Shown in pieces: positions 9,334 through 18,468 of a stretch of DNA of 64,000 nt. The position numbers and the translations under genes were made by a program. A model generated the notes under the pieces. It was given only the letters and a program-made list of their open reading frames with translations, had not been told where the DNA came from and made no database searches. Positions within the stretch are counted from its first letter, which is position 1. Each line of letters starts with the position of its first letter. Source of the DNA: Sphingomonas radiodurans (GTDB taxonomy: Bacteria > Pseudomonadota > Alphaproteobacteria > Sphingomonadales > Sphingomonadaceae); the NCBI RefSeq assembly GCF_020866845.1, contig NZ_CP086594.1, forward strand, positions 1,302,001 to 1,366,000, written 5' to 3'.

Positions 9334-9701
9334 CGCTTCCACTCCGGCTTCCACTTGGCCTCCGTCTCGGCGCGAACCGATACGACCACCTTATCATAAA
9401 CCATGTTCATGAAGTGCCGTGCGTCCTCTGGAGAATTTAGCATCACCGCTACGCCCAAACCTTCGTTGACCGCAGGTCTGGGGTCAAATTGCGAACCTTC
9501 CTCGACATTCCAGTCACGCCACTCACGCAACACCTTCTGCCGATCCTCAAGCCCATAATCGGCGATCGCCGCATCGATGGCGCCTTCGAGTGATCCATGA
9601 AAGTCAGGAAAGTCCTGATGGCAGTATGCCGCCAGAAACTGATACAGCGTCGGCCAGCGTTCCTCCGCTGCCCGACGCCGCTCGAACGACTTCCGGCTCA
9701 C
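9330..9701 (-). CDS. CdiI-like (contact-dependent inhibition immunity) family protein
   Basis: A 123-aa cytoplasmic protein. The segment [23 protein letters not shown] with the following [20 protein letters not shown] resembles the CdiI_2 family of CDI immunity proteins, in which LYQFLxxYFHQDW is the hallmark. This is recognition by eye, not a profile match. No CdiA/CdiB toxin or other polymorphic toxin lies in the window, so it would be an orphan immunity gene or a domesticated family member. It starts with a GTG that overlaps the pccB stop (GTGA) and ends overlapping the next gene, so it is embedded in the propionate operon. Confidence 0.62.
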   Translation of the reverse strand: MSRKSFERRRAAEERWPTLYQFLAAYCHQDFPDFHGSLEGAIDAAIADYGLEDRQKVLREWRDWNVEEGSQFDPRPAVNEGLGVAVMLNSPEDARHFMNMVYDKVVVSVRAETEAKWKPEWKR

Positions 9702-11224
9702 AACGGAATGTTGTCATGCTTCTTCCAAGGGTTCTCGAGGCTCTTGTTCTTGAGCTTGCGCAAACCCAGCGCGATCCGCCGCCGCGTTGAGTGCGGCTGG
9801 ATCACCTCGTCGATGAAGCCTTTGCTCGCCGCCACGAACGGGTTGGCGAAGCGCGCCTCATATTCGCGCGTCTTCTCCGCGATCCCCTCCGCGTTGAGCC
9901 CACGGAAGATGATCTCCACCGCGCCCTTCGCGCCCATCACCGCGATCTCCGCGGTCGGCCAGGCATAGTTCAGATCGCCGCGCAGATGCTTCGACGCCAT
10001 CACGTCATAGGCGCCGCCATAGGCTTTGCGCGTGATGACGGTGATCTTCGGCACCGTCGCCTCGGCATAGGCGAACAGCAGTTTCGCGCCGTGCTTGATG
10101 ATCCCGTTATGCTCCTGCGCCGTCCCCGGCAGGAAACCCGGCACGTCGACGAACGTCACGATCGGGATCTCGAACGCGTCGCAGAAGCGCACGAACCGCG
10201 CCGCCTTTTTCGATGAATTGATGTCGAGCACGCCCGCCAGCACCATCGGCTGGTTCGCGACCACGCCGATCGTCTTGCCCTCGATCCGCCCGAAGCCGCA
10301 AATGATATTGCCCGCATGCGCCGGCTGGATCTCGAAGAAATCGCCCTCGTCGCACACCTTCCGGATCAGCTCGTGCATGTCGTACGGCTGGTTCGCGCTC
10401 GGCGGGATCAGCGTGTCGAGGCTCTCCTCGATCCGGTCCCAGGCGTCGGCGGTCGGCCGTTCGGGCACGCCGGCGCGGTTCGATTCGGGCAGGAAATCGA
10501 TGAAGTCGCGCGCCGCGAGCAGCGCCTCGATATCATCCTCGAACGCTACGTCCGCGACGCTCGTCTTGGTGGTGTGCGTGATCGCGCCACCCAGCGCTTC
10601 CTGCGTCACCACTTCATTGGTCACCGTCTTCACCACGTCGGGGCCGGTGACGAACATGTAGCTCGAGTCCTTCACCATGAAGATGAAGTCGGTCATCGCC
10701 GGCGAATAGACCGCGCCGCCGGCGCAGGGACCCATGATAAGGCTGAGCTGCGGCACCACGCCGCTGGCGAGCACGTTGCGCTGGAACACCTCGGCATAGC
10801 CGCCGAGCGACGCGACGCCCTCCTGAATCCGCGCGCCACCTGAATCGTTCAGGCCGATGACCGGCGCACCGACCTTCATCGCCATGTCCATCACCTTGCA
10901 GATCTTCTGCGCGTGCCGTTCGGACAGCGAGCCGCCGAAGACGGTGAAATCCTGGCTGAAGACGAACACGAGCCGGCCGTTGATCGTGCCCGATCCGGTG
11001 ACGACGCCATCGCCCGGATACACTTGATCCTGCATCCCGAAGTCGACGCAATTATGCTCGACGAACATGTCGAGCTCCTCGAACGATCCCTCGTCCAGCA
11101 GCACGTCGAGCCGCTCGCGTGCGGTCAGCTTGCCCTTGCCATGCTGCGCGTCGATGCGCTTCTGCCCCCCACCCAGCCGCGCTCCGGCGCGGCGGCGTTC
11201 AAGTTCCTGAATCGTCGACGACAT
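9698..11224 (-). CDS. pccB: propionyl-CoA carboxylase beta subunit (carboxyltransferase)
   Basis: Carboxyltransferase half of propionyl-CoA carboxylase, 508 aa. N-terminal crotonase-like domain with the oxyanion segments [20 protein letters not shown] and [18 protein letters not shown]-terminal domain with [25 protein letters not shown] split around residue 390. The start at 11224 ([20 protein letters not shown]) has an AGGAGAG Shine-Dalgarno a few bases upstream; the longer open frame is rejected. First gene of the operon, transcribed away from pccR across a region with a candidate PccR operator. Confidence 0.95.
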   Translation of the reverse strand: MSSTIQELERRRAGARLGGGQKRIDAQHGKGKLTARERLDVLLDEGSFEELDMFVEHNCVDFGMQDQVYPGDGVVTGSGTINGRLVFVFSQDFTVFGGSLSERHAQKICKVMDMAMKVGAPVIGLNDSGGARIQEGVASLGGYAEVFQRNVLASGVVPQLSLIMGPCAGGAVYSPAMTDFIFMVKDSSYMFVTGPDVVKTVTNEVVTQEALGGAITHTTKTSVADVAFEDDIEALLAARDFIDFLPESNRAGVPERPTADAWDRIEESLDTLIPPSANQPYDMHELIRKVCDEGDFFEIQPAHAGNIICGFGRIEGKTIGVVANQPMVLAGVLDINSSKKAARFVRFCDAFEIPIVTFVDVPGFLPGTAQEHNGIIKHGAKLLFAYAEATVPKITVITRKAYGGAYDVMASKHLRGDLNYAWPTAEIAVMGAKGAVEIIFRGLNAEGIAEKTREYEARFANPFVAASKGFIDEVIQPHSTRRRIALGLRKLKNKSLENPWKKHDNIPL

Positions 11225-11271
11225 GCATCTCTCCTGACAGTGGCGCTGTCTGCGCCGCCCCGCGCGCAGAG

Positions 11272-11298
11272 GCAAATGTGAATTTGCGAACTTGCGAA
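11272..11298. promoter_or_regulatory. candidate PccR operator in the pccB-pccR intergenic region
   Basis: Two tandem octamers, TTTGCGAA (11283-11290) and CTTGCGAA (11291-11298), overlap the inverted repeat GCAAAT-GTGA-ATTTGC (11272-11287). ScfR/RamB-family regulators are known to recognise TTTGC(A/G)AA-type sites, and PccR is known to act on propionate genes. The site lies about 50 bp before the pccB start and about 150 bp before pccR, so it could control both. Confidence 0.6.
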
Positions 11299-11320
11299 GA
11301 AAGAGATTGTGAATACCCGT

Positions 11321-11440
11321 CCGTTCGTGCTGAGGAGGTGCTGAGCCGAAGGCGAAGTGCCGTCTCGAAGCACCGGCTGCGAAGCACCTGCCCTTCGAGA
11401 CGGCACCTCGCTTCGCTCGGCACCTCCTCAGGGCGAACGG
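11321..11440. repeat. palindromic repeat, GTTCGTGCTGAGGAGGTG family (copy 1)
   Basis: Left arm CCGTTCGTGCTGAGGAGGTG and right arm CACCTCCTCAGGGCGAACGG flank inner arms GTGCCGTCTCGAAG and CTTCGAGACGGCAC. It ends 6 bp before the pccR start codon. Close copies lie at 51479-51598 and 56990-57105. Confidence 0.8.
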
Positions 11441-11445
11441 CTGTG

Positions 11446-12804
11446 GTGAAACCTAGATTGTACGCCGGCACACAACTCCGCGCCCTGCGCACCGCCGCCG
11501 GCTTGAACCAGCGTACCATGGCCACCCGCCTCGGCCTCTCCGTCAGCTACCTGTCGCAACTCGAAACCGGCGAGCGCCCGCTCACCGGCGCCGTCACCGC
11601 CGCGCTCGCCCGCCACTATCCGCAAGCGCTCGCCGCAATCGAGGGCGAGGCCCCCGCCCGCCGCCTCGCCGCACTCGGCGACGCGCTCGCCGACCCATCG
11701 CTCGCCGGCTTCGATCCGTCCGACCCCGCGCGGCTGGCGGAGCAGCAGCCCGACATCGCCGATCGCCTCATCGCGCTCCACGCCGCCAAGCGCGCCGCGG
11801 AGGAACGGCTCGCGCTCGCCGAGGAATCGCTGGTCGCCGGCAGCGGCGCACGACTGCCCTGGGAAGCGGTGCGCGACTGGTTTCACGAGGCCGGCAATTA
11901 CGTCGATCCGCTCGACCGCGCCGCCGAGCAACTCGCCGCCGACGCACCCAGCCTGTCTGGCGCACTCGCGGAGCACGGCATCGCGCTCGCCACCGATCAT
12001 GACGAAGTCGCCCCGCTGTCGCGCTTCGATGGAGCGCGGCTCACGCTCAACGCCGCACTCCCGCCCGAAAGCCAGCGTTTCCTCGTCGCGCACCGCCTCG
12101 CCGCCACCGCCTTTTCCGCCGAGATCGAGCGGATCGTCGCCGCCGCCGAGCTGCCGGGCAACGAAGCGCGCCGGCTGCTCGCGGTGGGCCTCGCCAATTA
12201 CGCCGCCGGCGCGCTTGTCATGCCCTACGCGCCCTTCCGCGCCGAGGCGCAGCGGCTGCGGCACGATATCGACCGGCTCTCGCGCCGCTTCGACGTCAGC
12301 TTCGAACAGGCCTGCCACCGCCTCTCGACGCTGCAGCGCCAGGGCGCCGAGGGCGTGCCCTTTTACTTCTGCCGCGTCGACATGGCGGGCAACATCACCA
12401 AGCGACATTCCGCCACGCGGTTGCAATTCGCCCGCTTCGGTGGCGCCTGCCCGCTGTGGCACGTCCACGAAGCGGTCGCGATCCCCGACCGCATCCTCGT
12501 CCAGCACGCCGAAACGCCCGATGGCGTGCGCTATATTTCGATGGCCAAGGGGCTGGTGAAATCGTCCGGCCGCTTCGACCGGCTCGCGCGACGCTACGCC
12601 GTCGTGCTCGGCTGCGAAGCGAGCCACGCCGCGGACTTCGTCTATGCCGAAGCGATCGACCGCGGCGGCGCCCCCACGCCGATCGGTATCTCCTGCCGCC
12701 TGTGCCCCCGCACCGACTGTGACCAGCGCGCCTTCCCCCCCAGCGACCGGGCGATTGCCGTCGAGCCCGCGATACGCGGCATCGTGCCGTATCGCGTGCT
12801 CTAG
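11446..12804 (+). CDS. pccR: ScfR-family regulator of propionyl-CoA metabolism, PccR-like
   Basis: An XRE-type helix-turn-helix (about residues 6-55; [19 protein letters not shown]) precedes a large acyl-CoA-sensing region and the C-terminal DUF2083 Cys motif [18 protein letters not shown]. This is the short-chain fatty acyl-CoA regulator (ScfR) architecture. In Rhodobacter sphaeroides PccR, of this family, controls propionyl-CoA carboxylase genes. Divergence from pccB strongly supports the same role. The start is the second of two tandem GTG codons (11443/11446), immediately after a palindromic repeat. Upstream sequence of the long open frame is repeat and intergenic DNA, not protein. The length from here, 452 aa, fits the family. 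Confidence 0.88.
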   Translation: MKPRLYAGTQLRALRTAAGLNQRTMATRLGLSVSYLSQLETGERPLTGAVTAALARHYPQALAAIEGEAPARRLAALGDALADPSLAGFDPSDPARLAEQQPDIADRLIALHAAKRAAEERLALAEESLVAGSGARLPWEAVRDWFHEAGNYVDPLDRAAEQLAADAPSLSGALAEHGIALATDHDEVAPLSRFDGARLTLNAALPPESQRFLVAHRLAATAFSAEIERIVAAAELPGNEARRLLAVGLANYAAGALVMPYAPFRAEAQRLRHDIDRLSRRFDVSFEQACHRLSTLQRQGAEGVPFYFCRVDMAGNITKRHSATRLQFARFGGACPLWHVHEAVAIPDRILVQHAETPDGVRYISMAKGLVKSSGRFDRLARRYAVVLGCEASHAADFVYAEAIDRGGAPTPIGISCRLCPRTDCDQRAFPPSDRAIAVEPAIRGIVPYRVL

Positions 12805-12977
12805 CGCAGCGACCAATCGCGCCGGCAACAGAACACACAAATGGCGAAACATCTTGGCTTCAGCAGCCCCCCGCCGGCAGACTTCCAGAACTGTTCCCAA
12901 TGACCTAAGCCAAAAGTGTTGTCTGATTTGCGGCACGGGGCCGCGTCCGGCCGTCGAGCGGAAGAACACCTGCCTGT

Positions 12978-15821
12978 ATGCCCGTGCGTAGCAATGCCGC
13001 CAGTTCGAACGGTTCGGACTTCATGACCGGCGGCGAGATGGGTGCCATCATGCGCGCTCACGATTGGACGACTTCGCCGCTCGGCACGCCGGACGCTTGG
13101 CCGCAGTCGCTTCGAGCGGTCGTCGGCCTGATGCTCGGGTCGCAATTCCCCATGTTCGTCGCCTGGGGGGATGAGCTCGGTTTCCTCTACAACGATGCCT
13201 ATGCGGAGATTCTGGGCAGCAAGCACCCGCAGGCGCTCGGCGCCCGCTTCAGCACTATCTGGGCAGAGATCTGGAGCGATATTTCGCCGCTGATCGATGC
13301 AGCGATGGCGGGTGAAGCGACGTACCACGAAAATCTGCCACTCATCGTGAACCGCGGCGGCTTCGACGAACAAGCGTTTTTCACCTTCAGCTACTCGCCG
13401 GTGCGAGACGAAAGCGGCGCAGTTGCCGGCATGTTCTGCGCGGTCACCGAGACCACCGCGCAGATACTGTCGGAGCGGCGGATCAAGGACGAGCGCGAAC
13501 GGCAGCGCCACTTGTTCGAGCAGGCACCGGGATTCATCACCATCCTCTCGGGCCCCGAGCACCGGTTCGAGTTCGTCAACGCGGCCTATAATCGGCTCTT
13601 CGGGGCGCGTGATTTCGTGGGTCGAACCGTGCGCGAGGTATTCCCGGATCTTGCAGGCCAGCCGTTCTTCGACCTCCTCGACACCTCGTATTCCAAGGGC
13701 GAACGCTTCATCGCGCGGGCCACGCCGGTCCGGCTGCAGGAGACACCCGATGCCGAGCCGACCGAGCGCTTTCTCGACTTCATTTACGAGCCGGTGCGCG
13801 ACAGCGATGGCGCCGTCACCGGCCTCTTCGTGGAGGGTTACGATGTCACCGACGCGCACCGAACCCGCGAGGCATTGCTCGAAAGCGAGGCGCGGCTGAA
13901 GCTGGCGTTGGAAGCGGGTCGGCTGGCCGAGGTGACGATCACTCTCCCCAACAAGTTCGTCCATTCGTCAACGTTCGCCGAGCTGCTTGGCCATCCGCCG
14001 GAGAAACAGGTGACGCTCGCCGAGTTTCGCGCGCAATACCATCCTGACGACCATGATCGCGTCGTCGCGTTGCGCGCCGAAATTCTGGGCAGTGCCGAAA
14101 CCTTCTACGAGATCGAGAAGCGGATCATACGGCCGGACGGGGAAGTCCGCTGGGTATACGGCCGTGGCGGCGTTCAACGCGACGAAGACGGGCGCGCCCT
14201 TTCGCTGACCGCTGTTTACCTCGACGATTCAGACCGGAAGCTTGCCGAGATCGCGCTCCAAGAATCCGAGGCGCGCTTGCGCGCGGTACTCGACGCGGCT
14301 CCGGTCGGGCTCCTGTTCTCGGACTCGTCCGGAAACATCATCGGCGGCAACGCTCATCTCCAGGAGATCATCGGCAAACCGATCACCCTGTCCCACGAGA
14401 TCAAGGACTATCGCGACGATTATGTCGCGTTCCACGCGGATGGGCGCCAGGTCGAGAGCGATGATTACCCGCTCGCGCAGGTCCTGAAGGGCGAGGCCGA
14501 CCGCGCGGAACTCGAGGTTCAGGTCCAGCTACCCGATCAGTCGCTGCGGTGGGTGCGCTACATCGCCACCACGATCCGCGACGCCGGCAGCCAGTTGCTC
14601 GGTGCGGTCGTCGCATCGCTCGATATCGAGCGGGACAAGCGCTTCACCGAGAACCTGGCGCAGGAGGTCGAACGCGCCGTCGCCGAGCTGGAAGCGGCAC
14701 AGGAGGCGCTGCGCCAGAGCCAGAAGATGGAAGCCATGGGTGCCCTGACGGGCGGCGTGGCGCATGATTTCAACAATCTGCTCTCGCCGATCATCGGCGG
14801 GCTTGATCTGCTCCAACGCCGTGGCGTTGGCGACGAGCGCGCACAGCGGATGATCGCCGGGGCGCTCCAGTCGGCCGAACGTGCCAAGACGCTCGTTCAG
14901 CGGCTGCTAGCCTTCGCCCGACGCCAGCCATTGCAGCCGACCGCCGTCGACATGCGGGCACTCGTCGAAGGCATGGCCGATCTTGTCGCGAGCACCACCG
15001 GGCCGCAAGTCCACGTCGTCGTCGAGGTGGCGACAGACCTTCCGCCCGCGAAGGCAGACGCCAACCAGGTCGAAATGGCGCTGCTGAACCTCGCCGTGAA
15101 CGCCCGCGATGCGATGCCGGGCGGCGGCACGCTGACGATCACGGCCGCCGAAAAAGCCGTTGGTCCAGGCCATCGCGCGAACCTCATGCCAGGCAATTAT
15201 GTGCGCTTGCTGGTGTCGGATACCGGGATCGGCATGGACGCCGAAACCCTCCGGCGCGCGGTGGAGCCGTTCTACAGCACCAAAGGCGTGGGCCAGGGCA
15301 CAGGGCTCGGCCTGTCCATGGTGCACGGGCTTGCCGCGCAGCTCCGCGGCGGGCTGCACATCGACAGTCAGGTAGGACTGGGAACCACCGTGGAGCTCTG
15401 GCTTCCGGTCGCGAACACCGCCTCTCCCGCGCAACCGAAGACGGTGGGGGCGGATGCGGCCGCGGTCACCGGCACCGCGCTGCTCGTCGATGATGAGGAA
15501 TTGGTGCGGTCGAGCACGGCCGAAATGCTCCTCGACCTGGGGCTGGGGGTCGTGGAGGCGACCTCCGCCGAGGGGGCGCTCCGCCTGCTCGAGGACGGCC
15601 TCTCGCCTGACATCCTGATTACCGACCATCTCATGCCCAACATGACGGGAACCGAGCTTGCCCGCGAGGCGCGCGACCGTCTGCCCGGCGTGCCGGTCCT
15701 CGTCATCTCGGGCTACGCCGCGGTCGACGGCCTCGCCCCGGATCTCGCGCGCCTGACCAAACCCTTCCGCCGCGCCGATCTCGCCGCCGCGATCGCGGAG
15801 CTGATGCCGCGGGTCGCGTAG
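12978..15821 (+). CDS. PAS-domain hybrid sensor histidine kinase/response regulator
   Basis: Cytoplasmic hybrid kinase of 947 aa with no membrane segment. N-terminal GAF/PAS-like domain typical of this alphaproteobacterial class (HDWTTSPLGTPDAWPQSL), then three PAS/PAC blocks (about 165-550), a short coiled coil (LAQEVERAVAELEAAQEALR), a HisKA_3-like box with His596 in GGVAHDFNNLL, HATPase motifs (NLAVNARDAMPGGG, VSDTGIGM, GTGLGLSMVHG), and a C-terminal receiver with Asp883 in ILITDHLMPN and the KPF switch Lys. Met at 12978 is used; a second ATG at 13023 is also possible. No partner regulator adjoins it, and the signal is unknown. Confidence 0.9.
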   Translation: MPVRSNAASSNGSDFMTGGEMGAIMRAHDWTTSPLGTPDAWPQSLRAVVGLMLGSQFPMFVAWGDELGFLYNDAYAEILGSKHPQALGARFSTIWAEIWSDISPLIDAAMAGEATYHENLPLIVNRGGFDEQAFFTFSYSPVRDESGAVAGMFCAVTETTAQILSERRIKDERERQRHLFEQAPGFITILSGPEHRFEFVNAAYNRLFGARDFVGRTVREVFPDLAGQPFFDLLDTSYSKGERFIARATPVRLQETPDAEPTERFLDFIYEPVRDSDGAVTGLFVEGYDVTDAHRTREALLESEARLKLALEAGRLAEVTITLPNKFVHSSTFAELLGHPPEKQVTLAEFRAQYHPDDHDRVVALRAEILGSAETFYEIEKRIIRPDGEVRWVYGRGGVQRDEDGRALSLTAVYLDDSDRKLAEIALQESEARLRAVLDAAPVGLLFSDSSGNIIGGNAHLQEIIGKPITLSHEIKDYRDDYVAFHADGRQVESDDYPLAQVLKGEADRAELEVQVQLPDQSLRWVRYIATTIRDAGSQLLGAVVASLDIERDKRFTENLAQEVERAVAELEAAQEALRQSQKMEAMGALTGGVAHDFNNLLSPIIGGLDLLQRRGVGDERAQRMIAGALQSAERAKTLVQRLLAFARRQPLQPTAVDMRALVEGMADLVASTTGPQVHVVVEVATDLPPAKADANQVEMALLNLAVNARDAMPGGGTLTITAAEKAVGPGHRANLMPGNYVRLLVSDTGIGMDAETLRRAVEPFYSTKGVGQGTGLGLSMVHGLAAQLRGGLHIDSQVGLGTTVELWLPVANTASPAQPKTVGADAAAVTGTALLVDDEELVRSSTAEMLLDLGLGVVEATSAEGALRLLEDGLSPDILITDHLMPNMTGTELAREARDRLPGVPVLVISGYAAVDGLAPDLARLTKPFRRADLAAAIAELMPRVA

Positions 15822-15882
15822 AAGATCGCTCGCAAGGCTGCGTGGTCACTGGCGTCGAGGCATCGGACGGTTACTCTAACGC

Positions 15883-16781
15883 ATGGCTTACGGCGTCTTC
15901 ATCCACCGCACAGATTCGATCTACGACGACAGCCCGGCCGAGCGGTACCAGTTCCCCGGCCAGTATCTCGGCCGTGTGCAGGCCTGTATCGGCGACTGGA
16001 TCCTCTACTATGAACCACGCAAGGTTGCCGACACCCGCGGCTATTCGCTGTCGCCCGGGTCGAGCGGGTAATGCCCGATCCGTCGGCGCCCGGCATGCAT
16101 CTCGCGCTGATTGAACCCGGCAGCTATCTCGACTTCGCCAATCCCGTCCCGTTCGGCGACGCCGACGGCGTGGTCGAGCGGGGAGTCCTCAACGAGGCCG
16201 GACGCATCTCCGGCCGCGCGCAATCAGCGGTGCGCCCGATCTCACCCGCCGATTTCAATCGCATCCTCGAGCGGGGGCTGAACGAGCCCGAGCCGCTGCT
16301 GCCGCGGGTCGACATCGCCAAGACTCTGTGGGTGGTTCGCGACGAGCGATCCGAGTTCGTGTTTGAACAACAGCGCGAGCGCATATCCACACTCGGCTCC
16401 CGGCTGGTCCGCGACCGAGTGTTCCGGCGGGTGCTGTTGCGTGCCTATGACGAGCGCTGCGCGATCACCGGGCTTAAAATCATCAATGGCGGCGGGCGCG
16501 CCGAGGTCGAGGCAGCGCATATCCGCGCGGTCGAGTTCAATGGGCCAGACATTGTCAGCAACGGACTCGCGCTCTCGGGCACTGCGCATTGGATGTTCGA
16601 TCGCGGGCTGATAAGCTTAAGCAACGATCTGGAGGTACTAGTCTCGCGCCAGGCCAACGATCCCGACAGCGTCCGCGGGGTGATCAACCCAAGCGGTTAC
16701 GCGCTGCCACCCCGGCGCCCGTCCGACCGGCCGCATCCGCATTTTCTCGCCTGGCATCGCGAGCATTGTTTCAAGGCGTAA
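15883..16781 (+). pseudogene. HNH endonuclease gene, frameshifted copy
   Basis: The first 55 or so codons (MAYGVFIHRTDSIYDDSPAE...) and a second frame from about 16046 to the stop at 16781 match, in order, the intact gene at 25055-25954. At TRGY the reading changes frame: one T is missing (TATTC where TATTTC would restore FAVARV), so the first frame stops at 16069-16071. The C-terminal part keeps the HNH signature (ERCAITGLKII, EAAHIRAVEFNGPDI, ALSGTAHWMFDRGLI). It is either a real single-base deletion or a sequencing error. It lies just outside the left attachment site of the integrative element. Confidence 0.82.
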
Positions 16782-17466
16782 ATTGTCTCACCCCTTTGTG
16801 GTCGCGCTGCCGCCCGCGCTCCGATCGCCCAGACTGCCAACGACAATGAGGAGGCCACCCCGCCCTGTTAAATCCGGCAATGAAGACTGCGATTAGTAGC
16901 AGTCCTGACCGCGACAGCGTCCACCCGCGCGCAGGAGAAATGGTGCCAGAAGAGGACTCATATCTGCGGAGTATCTGTCTGATTTGAGTAGGTTATTGCG
17001 AAGACAGCAAGCCAGCTTCTACCCTACATCTACCCTCAATTTGGTTCTTTTGGGCGGTTCGATTCCCGGAGGCGGCAGGTAGAGACTTGTCGTTCAAGCT
17101 TGCGGCAGAGCGTGCCAGCCGCACGCTCAATCGTCAAAGCGAAAGGCCTGTTTGCGCAACCGGGATATGCCGGGCTTCCACGACTATCGTCTCGCGCGGA
17201 CCATTGTCGCCGCTCTCCGAGCCTCAGCCATGCATCTTGCAGATTGGTTAGCGCGTGCGGCGAATGGACAAGGGATCGGTGGAAAGCTGCCCGTACGATT
17301 GCAAGCGGCGATCAACTGTAAATAGCCACTCGTTCAGGTGACAAGGTTGGGAGCTTTAGCGGATTCCTGCTGAAAGGAATCGCCTGTCCGCTTGAAGCGG
17401 CATTGGTCACTCATCATCGGATCGCCGCTATGGCCTCTGTCGGTCACGGCGTTGTAGACAGCCGCG
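16782..17466. other. gene-free stretch with the left element boundary
   Basis: About 685 bp without a convincing gene. It contains the attL-like tRNA-Leu fragment at 16938-16959. The short open frame at 17100-17321 has no supporting features. GC and AT-rich blocks alternate, unlike the neighbouring core genes. Confidence 0.6.
16938..16959. other. attL-like copy of the tRNA-Leu 3' end
   Basis: AAATGGTGCC-AGAAGAGGACTC matches 28059-28081, the 3' end of tRNA-Leu plus CCA, except for one missing C. It probably marks the left end of an element integrated by the tyrosine recombinase at 26677-27897. Confidence 0.75.
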
Positions 17467-18183
17467 ATGGGAATTGATGTCGATGCGGCGAAGGTCGTCA
17501 CCTATAATCCGACGCATGAGCATCGTGTCGCAACCGATCCGGCCCGGCCCTTTCCAACGGCCCGTTACGGCTCGCTGGAGGTCGTCAGCATTTTTCGCCG
17601 ACGCCGCGCGAAACATGACGACGACGACGGCAACCCGCTGATTTACGCGCTCAAGGACAAATTCGGCTATACGATCGCCCTCGCCGATGTCCGGCAGTTG
17701 CTGATGGCCGGTCAACAGATCCTGCCCCCTGCGTTGGCGACCCTGGCGTTCGATATCGTCGTGCCGCTCCCCTCGAGCTCGCCTGTCGCGAGCATTGTCG
17801 CCAAGCGTGCCGCCCGCGCCGGCGGTCCTTGTCCCATCGTCGGATGCCTCGACAAGGCGACAGTTGCCCAGGTTCTGGCGCAGGCGCCTGCACCGGAACA
17901 AGTCAAATCTCGGGATCGCGGCTTCTATACCTCGCAGCTGGCGAGGATGCAGGAGACATCCGGCGACGAGATCATCGAGATGAAGTCGGTGCCGCTCCGG
18001 GTCCGGCCCTATTTCACGCCGATCGCGGCGAACGCCCTTGCGCCCGCTTGCGCCGGTCGTCATGTGCTGCTTGTCGACGACATTGTCGGATCGGGGACTA
18101 GTCTGGTCGCGGCGGAAGCCGCGCTGCTTGCCGCCGGGGCGGCTGGCATCAGCGCGATGACACTGCTGAGCCGCCTGAGCTGA
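17467..18183 (+). CDS. phosphoribosyltransferase-fold protein
   Basis: A 238-aa protein with a type I PRTase PRPP-binding motif, VLLVDDIVGSGTSL (about residues 199-212), and an upstream strand-loop FDIVVPLPSSSPVASIVAKR typical of the fold. An Asp-rich patch (RRAKHDDDDGN) lies near residue 55. It is not one of the standard purine or pyrimidine salvage enzymes by eye, and the N-terminal 60 residues are unrecognised. No clear Shine-Dalgarno precedes the ATG at 17467. It is the first plus-strand gene of the integrative element and is followed at once by a candidate RNA gene. PRTase-fold proteins occur as effectors in some defence loci, which is only context here. Confidence 0.75.
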   Translation: MGIDVDAAKVVTYNPTHEHRVATDPARPFPTARYGSLEVVSIFRRRRAKHDDDDGNPLIYALKDKFGYTIALADVRQLLMAGQQILPPALATLAFDIVVPLPSSSPVASIVAKRAARAGGPCPIVGCLDKATVAQVLAQAPAPEQVKSRDRGFYTSQLARMQETSGDEIIEMKSVPLRVRPYFTPIAANALAPACAGRHVLLVDDIVGSGTSLVAAEAALLAAGAAGISAMTLLSRLS

Positions 18184-18187
18184 TTCA

Positions 18188-18215
18188 TTGACTCTTAGGG
18201 CCCAAAGCCTATATC
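18188..18215 (+). promoter_or_regulatory. promoter for the candidate ncRNA
   Basis: TTGACT (18188-18193) and TATATC (18210-18215) are 16 bp apart, just after the PRTase stop codon. A start near 18221 would coincide with the beginning of the 7-bp closing stem of the RNA. Confidence 0.45.
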
Positions 18216-18219
18216 GAAC

Positions 18220-18392
18220 CCTACACGGACCGCACGTACACCTTGCGGTCTTTAAATATGAGGCACTTCTCACAAGGAGTGTAGGATCGGGCAGCGCCAC
18301 CAGCGGCCAAGCCGTAAGGGCAAGTAGCTGGAGATCGGGTACCGACCGACGATTTCTAAGGGGCACCGGGCAGCCGGTGCCCCTTTTGTTTT
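18220..18392 (+). ncRNA. candidate structured small RNA
   Basis: No reading frame is convincing here, but the stretch is rich in stems. CCTACAC (18220-18226) pairs with GTGTAGG (18279-18285) and encloses a 7-bp hairpin GACCGCA/TGCGGTC (18228-18234 with 18244-18250). A further stem, CCAGC/GCTGG (18300-18304 with 18327-18331), encloses GCC-GTAA-GGC. TCGG-GTA-CCGA follows. The end is a 10-bp GC-rich terminator hairpin. An alternative CACTTCT/AGGAGTG hairpin competes with the closing stem. The promoter and terminator suggest a free RNA rather than a leader. I do not recognise the family. Confidence 0.55.
18360..18392 (+). terminator. Rho-independent terminator
   Basis: GGGGCACCGG and CCGGTGCCCC form a perfect 10-bp stem around a GCAG loop, followed by TTTTGTTTT. 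It would end the candidate RNA and/or PRTase transcript and isolate it from the next genes. Confidence 0.92.
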
Positions 18393-18414
18393 GCGCCTTG
18401 GACTCGCGCTTGCA

Positions 18415-18456
18415 TGTTAAGATTTATGGCCGCATATGAGGCATAGAAACTTAACA
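18415..18456. promoter_or_regulatory. inverted repeat before the unknown/XRE-ImmA pair
   Basis: TGTTAAG (18415-18421) and CTTAACA (18450-18456) are a perfect 7-bp inverted repeat with a 28-bp centre, just before the start at 18469. It is a candidate operator for the XRE protein encoded downstream. Confidence 0.4.
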
Positions 18457-18468
18457 CGGACGAAACTG

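Noticed and set aside
11428..12969. Long minus-strand open frame opposite pccR
   Set aside because: Opposite strand of pccR, whose motifs are clear; the product is Gly/Arg-rich without family features.
17052..17080. tRNA T-arm-like sequence GGTTCGATTCCC
   Set aside because: No acceptor, D- or anticodon arm fits around it; could be a fragment but cannot be supported.
18184..18450. Retron (msr-msd) RNA
   Set aside because: The RNA is structured and next to a PRTase gene, but no reverse transcriptase is present and no msr/msd priming geometry is visible.
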